This document shows positions 10,694-23,059 of a stretch of DNA of 64,000 nucleotides, piece after piece. The notes beneath the pieces were generated by a model that made no database searches, was not told the DNA's origin, and was given only the letters and a program-made list of their open reading frames with translations. Every line of letters starts with the position of its first letter. The stretch's first letter is position 1. Position numbers and translations under genes: made by a program. The stretch covers positions 58,845,146-58,909,145 of the forward strand of contig CM048852.1 of NCBI GenBank assembly GCA_026545225.1, written 5' to 3'. This stretch comes from Cornus controversa. Taxonomy: Eukaryota; Streptophyta; Magnoliopsida; Cornales; Cornaceae.

Positions 10694-12898
10694 AGGAACA
10701 TAATGAAATGTAGGGCAACAGACTTGGAAGAATTGCATTGTGGACTTTCTCAAGGTTCAAATTCGCAATCCCATGGTTCACAAGAGGAGGAGGAGGAGGA
10801 GGAGGATGAGGTGGAGACTAATGAGTTAAGACCATCGAGGAGGACTCGGGGCCCCACACGCTGCCCAGATGTGGTACAACATAACGTACAAAAGAAGGGC
10901 CTAATATCATTAAGGTGACGTTATTCTTGCCTAATAATTGTTATAACCAATCCTCTCTAGTATGTACAGGATGTTGAATGAAATAAACTAATAATGTGAA
11001 CTGTGAAGTGCACCACCAATACCTATTTTTATGTCCATTTGAAAGTTGGTATCAAGTGCACTATCATTAAAGGTGTTCTGTTTGTATAGTGGGGGAATGC
11101 CTCCACTTTTAGCATTGTACTACAAGTGTTTATTTTCATCTTATTTTATAAATGGACCTATTACTGTTAGTCCATCTTATGATTGGTGTTATAGTAAATT
11201 ACTAGTGTTCTTTGTAGTTGGTGTCCTTTGTATAACCCAATCAGTGTGCAATATTGGACCCAAATGACTGTTTGGCACATCAAAGTTTCTTGTTTTCCAC
11301 TCTCAGCCATCACCTTCTTCAATCATGTCAAACATCAACTCCAATGATTTTTTTTTACATACTGATCTATGTGTATGTTTCACCATTTCAATTAAGATTA
11401 ATTAATTTTATATAATTTTACAGAGTGAATGAGCTTGGACAGCCTGTAGGTAATGGGGCAACCCCTTTTGCTAATTATTTGGGCACAATTGCCCGTAATG
11501 GCTTGGCAACTCCCTTGTGCTGTAAGACTTGGAAGAAAGTCCCAGATACAATTAAAGAGGACATGTGGGCAACGGTCCAAGTTAAATTACTTAAAATATT
11601 TACATCTTTAACATGTTGAATTTCACTTATATAATGTTTGGAAATTGTGTTCATAAAATAGGATTTTATTGTTACGACTTTTTTTTTTCAGGGCAAATAT
11701 GCAGTTGGAGATATTTCAAAATATTGGGTAATGTCATCCCTTGCAAAAAAATAGAAAGAGTGGAAGTCTACTCTAAAGAGCTAGTATTATAGCATTTGGG
11801 ATACGGATGAAGACCGATTTGCGCACCCACCGTCACTTGTTGAGAAGGACCACTGGGATTATCTCATTAGATATTGGCGTACAGATGTTGCAAAGGTAAT
11901 ACATAGCTTTAATTAGATTATTTAATAATATTAAAGTTATCATTATTCCACATATGTAAGTTTTTTCCCATTTGATTTTACATTATGTGAATTGATACAA
12001 TTCAGGAGCATTTTTATATATTTATACATATTAATATTTTTAATTCTAATGTGTACTTTTTTATTCCCTTCTTGTAGAAACAAAGTTAACAAAATAAAAA
12101 AAATCGCTTGAAGCAAACAATGCTTCACACAACTGGGACAATGAGTTATGCATGGGTGGCTGAAAAGGTTGAGCATGATTTTTTTTAAAGTCAATTTGCA
12201 GTATAATCATAGTAAGATTTATGATTATTATTTTTAGAAAAAAAAAATAGGTGAAGGAGGATACAGGGAAGGCGCCATCCCATGCAGAACTATTTTGCCG
12301 AACACATAGGCATAAGAACGGAACATCTAATGATGAACCAGCTGCCAAAATGATTGTAAGATTTCCGTTCCTCCATTTCTTTATGTTGCTGTTGCATTAT
12401 ATCATCTGTATGCTATTTTTTTTTTGTCAAGTTCTCAATATTGAACGTAATATTCCTTGTTGGGATTGCTACAAATGTTGGTGTCAAGTTATTTTCTTAT
12501 ATTTGATTTTTTTTTCTTTTTGTGTTTCCTTATCCATTTTATTTATGCAGTCACAAATAAAAAATCATGCTGCCAGTCAACCTTTTGGACTCAGATGTCT
12601 TTTCACCTCATGATTTGTACTCCAAAGTGAGGGGAGAAAAGCGGAGGGGTCGTGTTCGGATGTTAGGCTTGGGAGCTACACCAACAACCATTTGGGGGCC
12701 ATCTCCTACTAGAGTGGAGCTCATGAGGAGAGCATTAGAAGCTGAGGAGGAGGCACATGCTGAACGTGCAGAATTGCAAGAGTCGGTGGAACAAATGCGT
12801 GCCGAGTATAATGAAAAATATGAAACTTTGAATGCAAAAATGGCTATGGTATTGCGACACATGGAGCATCAAAATTCTAATGTTTTGGTAAAGTTGTT
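10694..12898 (+). pseudogene. CACTA second gene (Ptta/En/Spm-type plant transposase, Transposase_24-like)
   Basis: Several exon-like blocks in order match this family: an acidic block with RPSRRTRGPTRC (10694-10913), NELGQPVGNGATPFANYLGT with LCCKTWKKVPDTIKEDMW (11424-11574), a KYAVGDISKYWVMSSLAKK block with HPPSLVEKDHWDYLIRYW (11692-11896, with stops), KEDTGKAPSHAELFCRTHRH (12254-12355) and a C-terminal coiled coil rich in Glu (12567-12898). In related elements this protein binds subterminal repeats. Stops in the third block make it a pseudogene. Exon borders are approximate. Confidence 0.75.
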
Positions 12899-13485
12899 AT
12901 TTATTGTATCTTTGTAAGCATTTAACAATATTATATTTATAAATTTTAATTTATTTATAAATTTTTGTTCATGGCTCCTCAAGTCCACCCGAAAATCCTT
13001 AAATTTCATTTATACTCATGAAAATTCATTTATGGCGAGCACTATATATAGATTTAATTATCCCGTTGTACTAACCATATATGTTAATTGTGTGTATTAT
13101 TATTATATTTAATGACTTTTATGTAAAAATGTAGGACAATTTGAAGTAAGACAAGACCCTCAGATAGCCTTATTCCAATGCCACTACTGAAATTATGATG
13201 TTTTACTTTAATTGATTTTCTTTTGATGCTTCATTAAGTTAATTTTTTGTACTTGATAATTTGGAAAGGAAAATTATACGTCATGTGACATGTTTTTGAA
13301 ATTTGAATGCAATTTCATTTGTTTTACTTAATTGTTTATTTAATTTTGTTGGATGTGTTTTGAATGGTAGTTTGGTAAGTTATTAAACAAATCTTTATTT
13401 GAACAGGAAATATCATAATATATGCTCATATGGAAATCAAGCAAGCAATTTATTTTTTATTTTTTTAAAAAAATACTATTACCAT

Positions 13486-13905
13486 TACCGACTGTCGGAG
13501 CCGTCGACATATGTTCTATGCCGGCAGAAATCCATCAAGTAAATATGTTTTACTGGCAGTTATATTTCAAAGGCATAGGCTTATTTTCGGTAGTAATATA
13601 TTGCCGGATATTTACTATGATATCTTGGCGTTTCTAACCGTCGATGAATCAAGGAAAAAAGATCAAACAAATAGTGTACTCTAGTGCTTGACACCGTCGT
13701 TGATTTGTTTTACTACTGGCGGTCAGTTACAACTGTCGGTAATTCTAACAAGACCGTCGGTCATTTAAAAACTGCCGGTAAAACCCAGCGACAGGGAAAT
13801 ACCGACTGTTTAAACCAAACGCTGGTAAATTTGTTATCGGCAGTTATAAATAGTTATAGCGGCGGTTTAGACGTACCATCGGGAAATATCTTATTTGTTG
13901 TAGTG
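13486..13905. repeat. CACTA 3' subterminal repeats and terminus
   Basis: Short motifs of the form ACCGTCGG, ACTGCCGGTA, ACTGTCGGTA and their inverses are scattered through about 400 bp, then the terminus TTGTAGTG. This is the usual transposase-binding zone of CACTA elements. The GC-rich CCGNCGG motifs stand out from the AT-rich context. Confidence 0.8.
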
Positions 13906-13951
13906 ATTAGATCTAAAAAAAACACAGAAGCCAGTGGTAGAGCGACGAAAG

Positions 13952-14586
13952 TGATGCCGGACAGAATAATGATTATTCTGTAGGCTAATGGCAACAGCAA
14001 ATATACAGAAATAATGCAAGAGAATCGCCCAAAAACTCAGAGAAAAACCTCTAATATTCTATTCAATATTCAAAATTCAAGTTATTTTAGAATCAGCCCA
14101 CAAGCTGGGCTATATAGCTGAAACTGGTCAACATTACCAAAATTAGCAAAATTCTAATAATCATACCAAAATAAAATACGAAATAAAAGAAGGAAGCTAC
14201 CAGAAATCTGGCCCAAATCGAGTCCAAAATCACTTCCTAATCGACAAAAGAAATATTACTAAAAAAGGAAATAAATAACTAAAATTGGGAATTCAGAGGA
14301 AAAAATAGTAGATTTTGGGCTCGAAAAAATATGCACCCAGCCTAGCTTGGTGCCCACAACGTGCGTACCAAAACAAGCTTTTCAAATTGTGGTCATAAAG
14401 GCGATTCTGATACCCGTAGCCAAAGTTATGGCCAAAATATCGAAACGCGCCCAAAACTGCCCCAATTAAGAACAATATCGCGACTTCCTGCCATCTTTGC
14501 GCTGATTTGCCAACTCAAGGTATCTCAGTGCCATTAATGTGTCATCTGACAGCTCAGCACCTTCTGACTCGGATCCTCCTACATCA
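13952..14586 (-). repeat. Gypsy 3' LTR (left)
   Basis: Starts TGATGCCGG and ends CTACATCA. It is 635 bp, the same length as the partner at 18894. Because the element is on the minus strand, this left copy is the 3' LTR. Confidence 0.93.
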
Positions 14587-14609
14587 GTCACCCAGGGTTG
14601 AAAAGAACT

Positions 14610-17600
14610 CGTCCTCGAGTTCACAATAACTTCATTGGAATCCATAAAACAAAGACTCAGGTGTTTTACATTAAAGATATCAGAAGTCCTCAAATGACTA
14701 GGGAGGCACAGTCTGTAGGCGTTATCATTGATATTCTGCAGGATCTCACAGGGACCAATCTTCCTCTCCTTAAGCTTATTATACTCTCCAACAGAAAAAC
14801 GGTCACGAGTTAATACCGCCCAAACAAAATCACCAACATCAAAAAGTACTTGACGACGGTGGCTGCAGCTTAAACCTTATACTTGGCATTACTCTCGTGA
14901 TTGGCTAGCTTGACCTGCTCATGGATACCTCTAAGATGTTCTGCCATCTCATCTGCCTTGCGATTGAAACGACCCATGCGTGGAATAGGAGCTAAGTCAA
15001 ACACCCCGGATGGATTCTGACCATAGACAATCTCAAATGGGTTCATTCCTGTTGTTCTGTTCTTCGACCTGTTATAGGCAAATTCTGCTTGAGGTAGTGC
15101 CAAATTCCACTACTTCGGTTTAGTTCCTGCTAAACTCCTCAAAAGGTTCCCCAAACTCCGGTTCACCACCTCTATCTGACCATCTGTCTGAGGATGGTAA
15201 GCGCTGCTAAAATTCAACTTTGTCCTTAGTTTCTCCCATAGACTCTTCCAAAATTAACTCATGAACTTGGTATCACGATCTGAAATGATGGATTGGGGAA
15301 CACAATGTAAACGCACAATCTCCTTGAAGTAAAGATGGGTGACCCGGGCAGCATCCATTGTTTTCTTGCAAGCTACAAAATGGGCCATTTTGAAAAACCT
15401 GTCAACCACAACCAAAATAGAATCCACAACCCGTTGGGTATGGGGTAAACCCAACACAAAATCCATACTGACATCAAGCCAAGGGGCTTCAGGTACAGGT
15501 AAAGGTGTGTACAGGTCCGCATTAGTGAGAACTCCCTTGGACCGCTGACACACATAACAATGCTTCATATAATAAGCCACGTCACTGGACAATTTGGGCC
15601 AATAATAGTTGGAAGATATCAGACCCAACGTCTTATCTCACCCAAAATGGCCCTTGTTATGAAGTTCACTAATAATTTATTGCCTTAGTGAATAATCTGG
15701 AATGCACAATTTTAATCTACAAAACAGGTAACCATTGTGCAAAATAAAATCATGGCGTTGACCATCAGTTACCTCTTGAATTATCCTCCCGAAGGAAGGA
15801 TCTGCAGTATACATATCAGAGAATGTCTCAAATCCTACAATTTTGGTGCTCATGGTGGTGAGGAGTAATGTACGACGGCTCAATGCATCTATAACATGGT
15901 TCAGACTCCATGCTTAGTGCCTTAAAGCAAATGTGAACTCCTGCAAGTACGCCACCCACTTGGCATGTCGTCTACTCAGCTTGTGTTGGCCATTGATGTA
16001 TTTCAAGGCCTCATGATCAATGAGGAGAATGAACTCCCTCTATATTAGGTAGTGACACCAATGCTTCAGGGACTGAACGATGACATAAAATTTCAAATCA
16101 TAGGTAGAATAATTTTTCTTTGATCCTGATAGATTCTCACTGAAAAAAGTTATTGGGCGCCCCTCCTAACTCAGAACACCATCAATGCCAACCCCAGATG
16201 CATCACAGTTTACCTCAAACACCTTTTCAAAGTTAGGAAGTGTCAAAACTGGTGCCTCTGTCATCTTCTGCTTGACCAGATAAAAACTGGCCTCCGTCTC
16301 CTCGGACCAATGAAAATCACGTCCCTTGAGGCACTCTGTGACAGGAGCAATCAGAGTGCAATGAACCGACGGTAGAAAGATACCAATCCATGGAAACTTC
16401 GGACATCGTGCAAGGTTTTTGGTTTGGGCCACTCCAAGACTGTGTCTATCTTCGATGAATCTGCATGAACACCATCAGTAGACACCACAAAACCCAAAAA
16501 AGTTACAGAAATAATGAAGAAAGAACACTTCTTCTGATTGACGAACAGGTGCTCTGTCCTCAACATATCAAAAACGGCACAGAGGTGATCAAAGTGTGAC
16601 GTCCATGTCAGGCTATAGATGAGGATGTCATTGAAGTAAACTACGACGAATTTTTCCATGAAAGGTTATAAAACCTGATGCATAAACCTCATAAATGTGT
16701 TGGGTGCATTGGACTGCCCAAAAGGTATGACCATCCACTCATACAACCCATGCTGTGTTTTAAAAGCTATCTTCCACTCATCCCCAGGCCTTATTCTGAT
16801 CTGGTGGTATCCGATTTTAAGGTCAATATTTAAGAAAACCTTAGAATCGGACAGCTAGTCTAATATATCATCCAGACGGAGAATTAGAAACCTGTAATTC
16901 ACTGTAATCCTATTGATTGCTCGGCTATCAACATATATACGCCAAGAGCCATCTTTCTTCGGCACTAGCAGAGTAGGAACTGCACATGGGCACGGATGTA
17001 GCCTCTCTCCAGCAACTCTACCATCTGTCGTTGTAACTCTTCAGATTCCTTGGGACTAAGGCGATACGCATGTCAATTAGGCAAACTGGACCCCGGAACA
17101 AGGTCGATCTGATGCTGAATATCCCTCATAGGCGGTAGCCCAGGAGGAAGATCCTTTGGCATCAGGTCAGAAAACTCTGCTAGCAGCTACTGCACCTCTG
17201 CTGGTAAATCTGGATTCACGTTCATGTCTATTTCACTATTCCCACAAGGCAACAGAGCATAGACCACGTCCCCACGCTCTATCTCAGTTAAAAACCTGGA
17301 CATAGAAAGCAGGTTAGTAGTATTGGCTACCGGGGTAGGAGTGGTTCCTTCCCGACGAGGAGCTAACACAATATTTTTCCCCTTAATGCTAATGGAATAG
17401 GTGTTTTTTTGCCCATCATAAATACCACTACTATCATACTGCCAAGGCTTGCCTAACAGTACATGACAAGCATCCATAGACACAACATCACACCAAGCAT
17501 TATCAAAATATTTCTTGCCGATTGAAAAAGACATTGGGCATCGCCTATCTACTTTTACCTCACTGCCTTTATTCAGCCATGAAAATTTGTACGGGTTGGA

Positions 17601-18840
17601 ATTACGATCTATCTTCAACTATAATTTCTGGACAACCTTTTCAGACACTATGTTCTCACAATTGCCACTGTCAATGATCATCTTGCAGATTTTATCTGCA
17701 ATTGTGCAGGTCATGTGAAAAATATTGATTCTTAACTAATCGTTTCCTGAATCGCCCCTAGGAGTCAGTAGACTCTTACGAATGACCAGAGTCTCACGAC
17801 CATCTCCACATAACACATCTCCATTTTCATCATCGTCATACATAGGCTCTCCAATCTCTTCAGTTTCATCTACCACGTCTTCCTCAATCAAGAGATTTTT
17901 GCCTTTCTGACTAGCAGGCTTTCTGCATTCATTAGCTCTGTGTCCCTATTCACCACATCTAAAACATTTAATGTTCGAGTGAGAATTACCCTGCGGTGGC
18001 TGCAAGGCAGGATGGGGTTCTTGAGGACGAACTAGCCGGTTGCTTTGATTGTTCCTGATCACTGGCCTCCGATTCTGCTATTTTTCCATAACAAGTGCTC
18101 GTTGGTATGCTTCAGAAATAGTCCAAAGCGAGTGAAGACTGAGGACATCTTGCAAGGGCTGCCGCAATCCTCCCAAATATCGCGCCACTGTCTGCTCTTC
18201 CGTCTTAGATAAATCATTCCGGACTATCAATTGATACAACTCCTCCATGTAATCATCAACCGATCTCGTGCCTTGCCTCAACGAATGAAGTCACTGAAAC
18301 AAGGTTTGAATGTAGCCGAAAGGAAGGAAGTGACTCTTCATCTTCTTCTTCATCGTCTCCCAATCAGTGATCTTGGCATTGCCCTGCCTGTCTCGTGATC
18401 ACCTCAACTGCTCCCACCATGCAGAGGCTCTACCTTTGAGTTTGATGGCGACCAGTTTCACTTTGACACGATCTGGGACTTCCTTATATTCAAAGGTACA
18501 TTCCACTTCATTCATCTAATCGACAAATCCTTCGACCTGTAACGTACCAGAAAATTCGGGCAGATCCTCTCTGAAACTGAGATCTCTATGACGTTCCTCC
18601 CGACCACGATGCCCCCAGAATCGAGCACGATTGTGAAACGGGTTATCGGAACTGGAATTGGATTCGTGATCTTCCATCTCACTATCACTGATAGTCTGCA
18701 CCGTTAGACACTAGGTTAACTCTGTAACTTGCCTCTGTAAATCCTCAATCATCAAATCTTGAACACTACGATCATGGTGTGGGACTTCCTCATTCAGAAC
18801 CTACCCACGACGACCATGACCACGACCATGACCACCAGCC
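14610..18840 (-). pseudogene. Gypsy gag-pol, multiply interrupted
   Basis: Minus-strand readings: gag with MRQGTRSVDDYMEELYQL (18078-18281); zinc knuckle CFRCGE-stop-GHRANEC (about 17925-17968); protease active site IDSG near 17675 and DACHVLLGKPWQYD (17187-17618); RT with FVVVYFNDILIYS (near 16640), where the catalytic YxDD box has become YFND; RNase H with [14 protein letters not shown]; integrase zinc finger YMKHCYVCQRSKG, core with LDVSMDFVLGLP and IISDRDTKF (15254-15628); then QAEFAYNRSKNRTTGMNPFE (14870-15103) and a tail with KIGPCEIL and SRTSSFQP near 14600. The order is that of Ty3/Gypsy elements and the tail resembles chromoviruses. Multiple stops and frame changes make it non-functional. 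Confidence 0.9.
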
Positions 18841-18879
18841 ATGAAAATTAATGAAATCTCACCCAGGAAGATGCTAAAA

Positions 18880-18891
18880 GCTCTGATACCA
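18880..18891 (-). other. Gypsy primer-binding site (initiator Met tRNA)
   Basis: The minus strand reads TGGTATCAGAGC two bases inside the 5' LTR, complementary to the 3' end of plant initiator methionine tRNA. Confidence 0.9.
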
Positions 18892-18893
18892 AC

Positions 18894-19528
18894 TGATGCC
18901 GGACAGAATAGTGATTATTCTGTAGGCTAATGGCAACAGGAAATATACAGAAAGAATACAAGAGAATTGCCCAAAAACTCAGAGAAAAGCCTCTAATATT
19001 CTATTCAATATTCAAAATTTAAGTTATTTTAGAATCAGCCCACAAGGTAGGTTATATAGCTGAAACTGGTCAACATTACCAAAATTAGCAAAATCTTAAT
19101 AATCATGCCAAAATAAAATACGAAATAAAAGAAGGAAGCTGCCAAAAATCTGGCCCAAATCGAGTCCAGAATCACTTCCTAATCGACAAAAGAAATATTA
19201 CTAAAAAAGGAAATAAATAACTAAAATTGGAGATTTGGAGGAAAAAATAGTGGATTTTGGACTCAAAAAAATATGCACCCAGCCTAGCTTGATTCCCACA
19301 ATGTGTGCACCGAAACAAGCTTTCCGAATTGTGGTCATAAAGGCGATTCTGATACCCGTAGCCAAAGTTATGGCCAAAATACCGAAAAGCGCCCAAAACT
19401 GTCCCAATTAGGGACATTATCGCGACTTCCTGCCATCTTTGCGCTGATCTACCAACTCAAGGTATCTCAGCGCCATTAATGTGTCATCTGACAGCCCAAC
19501 ACCTTCTGACTCGGATTCTCCTGCATCA
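18894..19528 (-). repeat. Gypsy 5' LTR (right)
   Basis: 635 bp, pairs with 13952-14586. It starts TGATGCCGG and ends CTGCATCA on the plus strand, followed by the target duplication GAAAG. Confidence 0.93.
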
Positions 19529-19533
19529 GAAAG

Positions 19534-20960
19534 TCAAGACAGCCCGCCCAATCAGGATAGGGTAAGACTAAGTACAGTACGGATAGTGGTGGGTTTGATT
19601 ACAGGACTAAATATTTCATCGAAGTCAACGCTGGCTTGTTGATGGAAGCCTTTGGCAATTAGACGAGCTTTATGGCGCTTAATGGAACCATCTGCCTTGC
19701 GTTTGAGTTTGAAGACCCACTTGCATCCTACTACATGTTGATTGGGAGTAGAAGGGACCAACACCCAGGTGTTGTTCTTCAATAAGGCATTAAACTCACT
19801 GGTCATAGCCTGTCGCCATTCAAGAACACGAACAACCTGTGTGTAACAGGTGGGTTCGTCAATAAATGATAGAAGTTGAGCGAGAAGGGCTCGGGATAAA
19901 GGATATCTGATTGTACCATCTGTCCAGACAAAAGGTCGACGGGTGCCATCCTAATAACGAGTAACCATCAGATGCAATGGGGGAATAGTAGAAGAAATAA
20001 CTACAAAGTTGGCAGTAGTGATAATAGGAGGTGTTGAGGGTTGAGTGGTCTGACGTTGAAAATGGTATGAAAAAGGTTACTGAAGAGGAGTCGGAGAACT
20101 CTGAGAAATAGGAGGAGCTGGAGAGTTGATCTGGATGGCAGACTGTAGAGGGAGCTCATGAACTGGAGGTAGTAAGGGAACAAATGCCCATAATGATGGT
20201 TCTGATGAAGTGCTGGTGGTAGAGGTAAATGGAAAAATGTTGTTCGTTGAAGCAAACATGTTGGAAAATGTAGGGCAATTAATCAAAGCTCTCAATAGAA
20301 GTGACTAACATGTCAAACTCGGAACCAAGGCCGTTGAGGAATGTATTAACCAAATCTTTGTTAGAGTCCGACTCACCAATAGTAGCGAGAGCATCAGAAA
20401 TATATTTGGCTTCTTGAAGATACTCAAAAACGGGCCGGGTACCACACTCAAGACTAGTAAGCCGTTTCCTGTAGAGAGAGGAATTGACAACATATTTATG
20501 AGAGAAGTGATCTTGAATGAGCGTTCAGATGCGGCAGAGGATTTGCACCCAATAACAGAGGTTAAGATAGGTTCAGAAAAGGTGGTTAAGATAATACTAA
20601 CAAGGGTTTTGTCAGCTTGGAACCAAGTAGAGCGATTTGGTTCATTAATAAGGTAGTGGAAGGAGCCATCAACAAGGCGTAGGAAGTTTTGGCCATAAAG
20701 AAAAGATTTCATTTGATGAGACCAAAGAAGACTTTCTTCTGTGAATTTGACCGTGACTAGATTGGTGATATGAGAATAGAGAGGGTTGGGACAGCAGTAA
20801 GTGTGGTGGGGATAGTGGTGGGCCGCTAGTAGACATATTTGAATAGGTGGCAGAAAGAGATCGAGAATATCATAGGAGGGAGAAGAGAAGTCGCAGGGGC
20901 TGGTTGGAAGGGCAAAGGGTCATTGAAGATAGTAGGGAGAGAAGAGAGGATCAATATTAG
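19534..20960 (-). pseudogene. Copia gag and RT N-terminal fragments
   Basis: Minus strand: a gag-like part (20290-20712 and above) reads NRSTWFQADKTLVSI, TGNGLLVLSV and, in a shifted frame, a GLGSEFDMLVTSI-type gag motif. A Ser/Pro-rich linker (20000-20290) and the start of RT follow: NNTWVLVPSTPNQHVVGCKW, FKLKRKADGSIKRHKARLIA, DFDEIFSPVIKPTTIRTVLS (19552-19806). Protease and integrase between gag and linker are missing. RT then jumps straight to RNase H (DWAGC) at about 19555. Several stops are present. Confidence 0.85.
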
Positions 20961-20970
20961 GCTGATACCA
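20961..20970 (-). other. Copia primer-binding site
   Basis: The minus strand reads TGGTATCAGC directly after the LTR end TAACA. This is the usual initiator Met tRNA site of plant Copia elements. Confidence 0.8.
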
Positions 20971-21181
20971 TGTTAGAAAAATAAGTTATGTGCATTTCCT
21001 GTTTTCAAGGAGTGCTCTTTATATACAAATTACAATCAGGTAAATAAAGAAATAGATCATAATTATAACTTAAGAATGTACAAATTACAATTAACTAAAT
21101 AAAGAAATAAATCATAATTATAGCCTAAGAATATTCTGATTGATTGACAAAATATTGTTAATAAATTTTGGAGTATTAACA
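20971..21181 (-). repeat. Copia 5' LTR (right)
   Basis: 211 bp, starting TGTTAGAAAA and ending TATTAACA, adjacent to the PBS. It contains a short internal repeat around 'tataattacaattaactaaat'-type sequence that the left LTR shares. Confidence 0.85.
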
Positions 21182-21492
21182 TGAGTGAAAAGACTTCCAT
21201 TGCAATGAGAAAGAGAATCATATCACCCAGTCTAATAGAAAAGAACTTCAACTGACACTATGGCCTCAGTTTATTAACATGTATATAATTTTTGCATGCA
21301 TAGCCACATGAAATATAAAACCAAATACGAATTTCCTTCAAATTATTTGTGTCATGTCCAAATATATTTGAGGCCGGGCATGAAGAAAAGATCCTGTCTG
21401 AAATGAAAGGATAATTCGAAAGAAACGTTTTTTGTACGTACCTGTATTTGAGAAGTTAATTTTCTCACATTACGTACTTAATATTTTTCATC
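21182..21492. other. Spacer between the Copia element and duplication copy B
   Basis: AT-rich unique sequence. I see no gene, repeat pair or regulatory motif that I can support. Confidence 0.4.
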
Positions 21493-22807
21493 TTTTCCTT
21501 TCTATTTATCCAAACGCACAAACGATATGCATCAAGTAAACCGAGCTACCATTGGCATTATATACATACATGTGAAGTTGACATTGGTATACATGTTCAC
21601 CCATCAACAAATACATACTACATATATACACACACATGCAAGTTTAAATGGCAACAAACACACACACATATATGTAGTCCATGTTGCAAGTTGGCACATA
21701 TAATTATATACAAATCCCAATGGCCTTTACAGCCGTACAAATCTAACTTAAACCTCGTCTTTGTGTAATCTATCTAGAGAATATATAGTATATCCACTGG
21801 CATGCATTTAGCCCTTCTATATATATATATATATATATAGATATATATATATATGTAATCTGAAAACCGCCACATAGTTTTGTTGTTAATACAGATACAG
21901 ATGTATCTGTGGCCCACAGAAATTAGAACCCTCTCTAGAATTCTCTAAAACAATATTAGCAGCACAACCACCTACAGAGCGAGTCTTGATGTTGAAAATC
22001 ACAAAGAAAACATGGATCAACCACCCTTACCTATGTCCTTCCTCGTGCCCTCCAACTTCACACTTTCCATTCCATCTCTCTTTTCAAGACATTTCCCCTC
22101 ACCTTTTCTTTCAGAAAGAAAGAAGAGGTTATATGTATGTGTGTGTCTATATATATATATATATATTAGTTGGAGTAATGGCCCTCACTATGGCGGCCTA
22201 TATATACAGAACAAAAGGATATACAAAGAAGCTAGCTGCAAACACAGAATTATATTAAGCTATATCAATCTTTCAGCTTCTTTGCTTGTGAGGAAGAATG
22301 TTCTTAATTTGTTTATAATTTCCTTGTGTAACTGGAACAAAAAAAATGAAATGAAAGTAAGTATTCGATACCAGTACATTTTCCCTAAACTCATGCTCTC
22401 ATTATTGTTAGATTGAGAGATTGCATGTAATGCCAGTCTCTCTAGCTATCAACTGAAATGTTCTCACAGTAATTTTTTTGTTTTTTCTTTTCTTTCCCTA
22501 ATATATATATATATATATATATAAGAACAAAATTGTAGAATATTTTTCATCGCCAGTCAGCCAAAAACTAAATACTAGCTAGAAACTAAAGAAAAAGTAG
22601 GCATAGAAAACGAAAATTGTATCACATACATGATTTGGAGCGATGTATCCGAAGAAAGAGAAACTTTCTAGAGAGAGAAAGTGCTTTGAATCTGTGAGAA
22701 TTCCAAAAGAGTGACGTACAGCCTTATTTCATATCCCTTCCATCATCAACTTTTGGCATATGGGTCTTGAAGTCAAGTTCATATATATATATATATATGG
22801 TGTGACA

Positions 22808-23059
22808 TCATACCAAAGTGTGTGTGACATTGGGCTGTTTTGAAGGTGAAAAGGCCAGTAGTATTAAGACAACCATGATCGCAACCGGAACGAGAAGAAT
22901 CATCAATGGCGGCGGAGGGAGCGGCGGAAGAACCACCGGCAACACCAGAAGAGACACCGTCACGGCCACCATAACCACCAGCGCTCTGATCATATATGCA
23001 ACTCCCAAACAAGTGGTACCAGCTTTCATAATACTAAGATTTAATTTTGTGGTCATCAT
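22808..23059 (-). CDS. ARGOS/ORGAN SIZE RELATED-like protein, copy B (intact)
   Basis: An 83-residue single-exon protein. Residues 24-44 and 52-70 are hydrophobic helices around the proline turn PPLPPPP (45-51), followed by LAFSPS, the pattern of the OSR domain in ARGOS, ARGOS-LIKE and OSR1. These proteins sit in endomembranes or the plasma membrane and raise final organ size through cell number or cell expansion; several respond to auxin, brassinosteroid or ethylene. The start is the tandem ATGATG at 23059; an in-frame TGA run lies just upstream. A TATATATA stretch lies about 50-60 bp upstream on the minus strand and a CT-rich block (minus strand) near 23150-23175. The family is assigned from the motif, not from a search. 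Confidence 0.85.
   Translation of the reverse strand: MMTTKLNLSIMKAGTTCLGVAYMIRALVVMVAVTVSLLVLPVVLPPLPPPPLMILLVPVAIMVVLILLAFSPSKQPNVTHTLV

Larger units (their letters stand above)
9515..13905 (+). mobile_element. CACTA (En/Spm) transposon, 5' part missing
   Basis: A plus-strand CACTA element. It starts abruptly inside the TNP2-type transposase gene (DUF4216 part), continues through a Ptta/En/Spm-type second gene, then shows a subterminal repeat zone and ends exactly in ...TTGTTGTAGTG at 13905, the inverse of CACTACAACAA. No left CACTA terminus or transposase catalytic part is present, so at least half of the element has been deleted. It sits in the RNase H region of the Copia element. Confidence 0.82.
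13952..19528 (-). mobile_element. Gypsy chromovirus-like LTR retrotransposon, complete but decayed
   Basis: A 5577-bp minus-strand element with two 635-bp LTRs (13952-14586 and 18894-19528), each TG...CA, and a perfect 5-bp target duplication GAAAG (13947-13951 and 19529-19533). The PBS next to the right LTR matches initiator Met tRNA. Internal readings in minus-strand order are gag, CCHC knuckle, protease, RT, RNase H, integrase and a C-terminal tail. Many stops and the altered RT box (YFND) show it cannot move itself. LTRs differ at about 5 of the first 100 bases, so it is much older than the Athila-like copy. It landed in the Copia RNase H region. Confidence 0.93.
8900..21181 (-). mobile_element. 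Degenerate Copia retrotransposon, split by CACTA and Gypsy insertions
   Basis: A minus-strand Copia element whose pieces lie at about 8900-9510, 13906-13951 and 19529-21181. Order on the minus strand is 5' LTR (20971-21181), initiator-Met PBS (20961-20970), gag, a Ser/Pro-rich pre-RT linker, the N-terminal part of RT, RNase H, then the 3' LTR (to 9102). Protease, integrase and most of RT are missing, so the copy was internally deleted before or besides the nested insertions. The RNase H reading DWAGC-DFRRSTTGFCVF is cut by the CACTA end at 13905 and resumes near 9508 with NCIISWTAKK. The 5-bp flanks do not match clearly. Confidence 0.8.
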
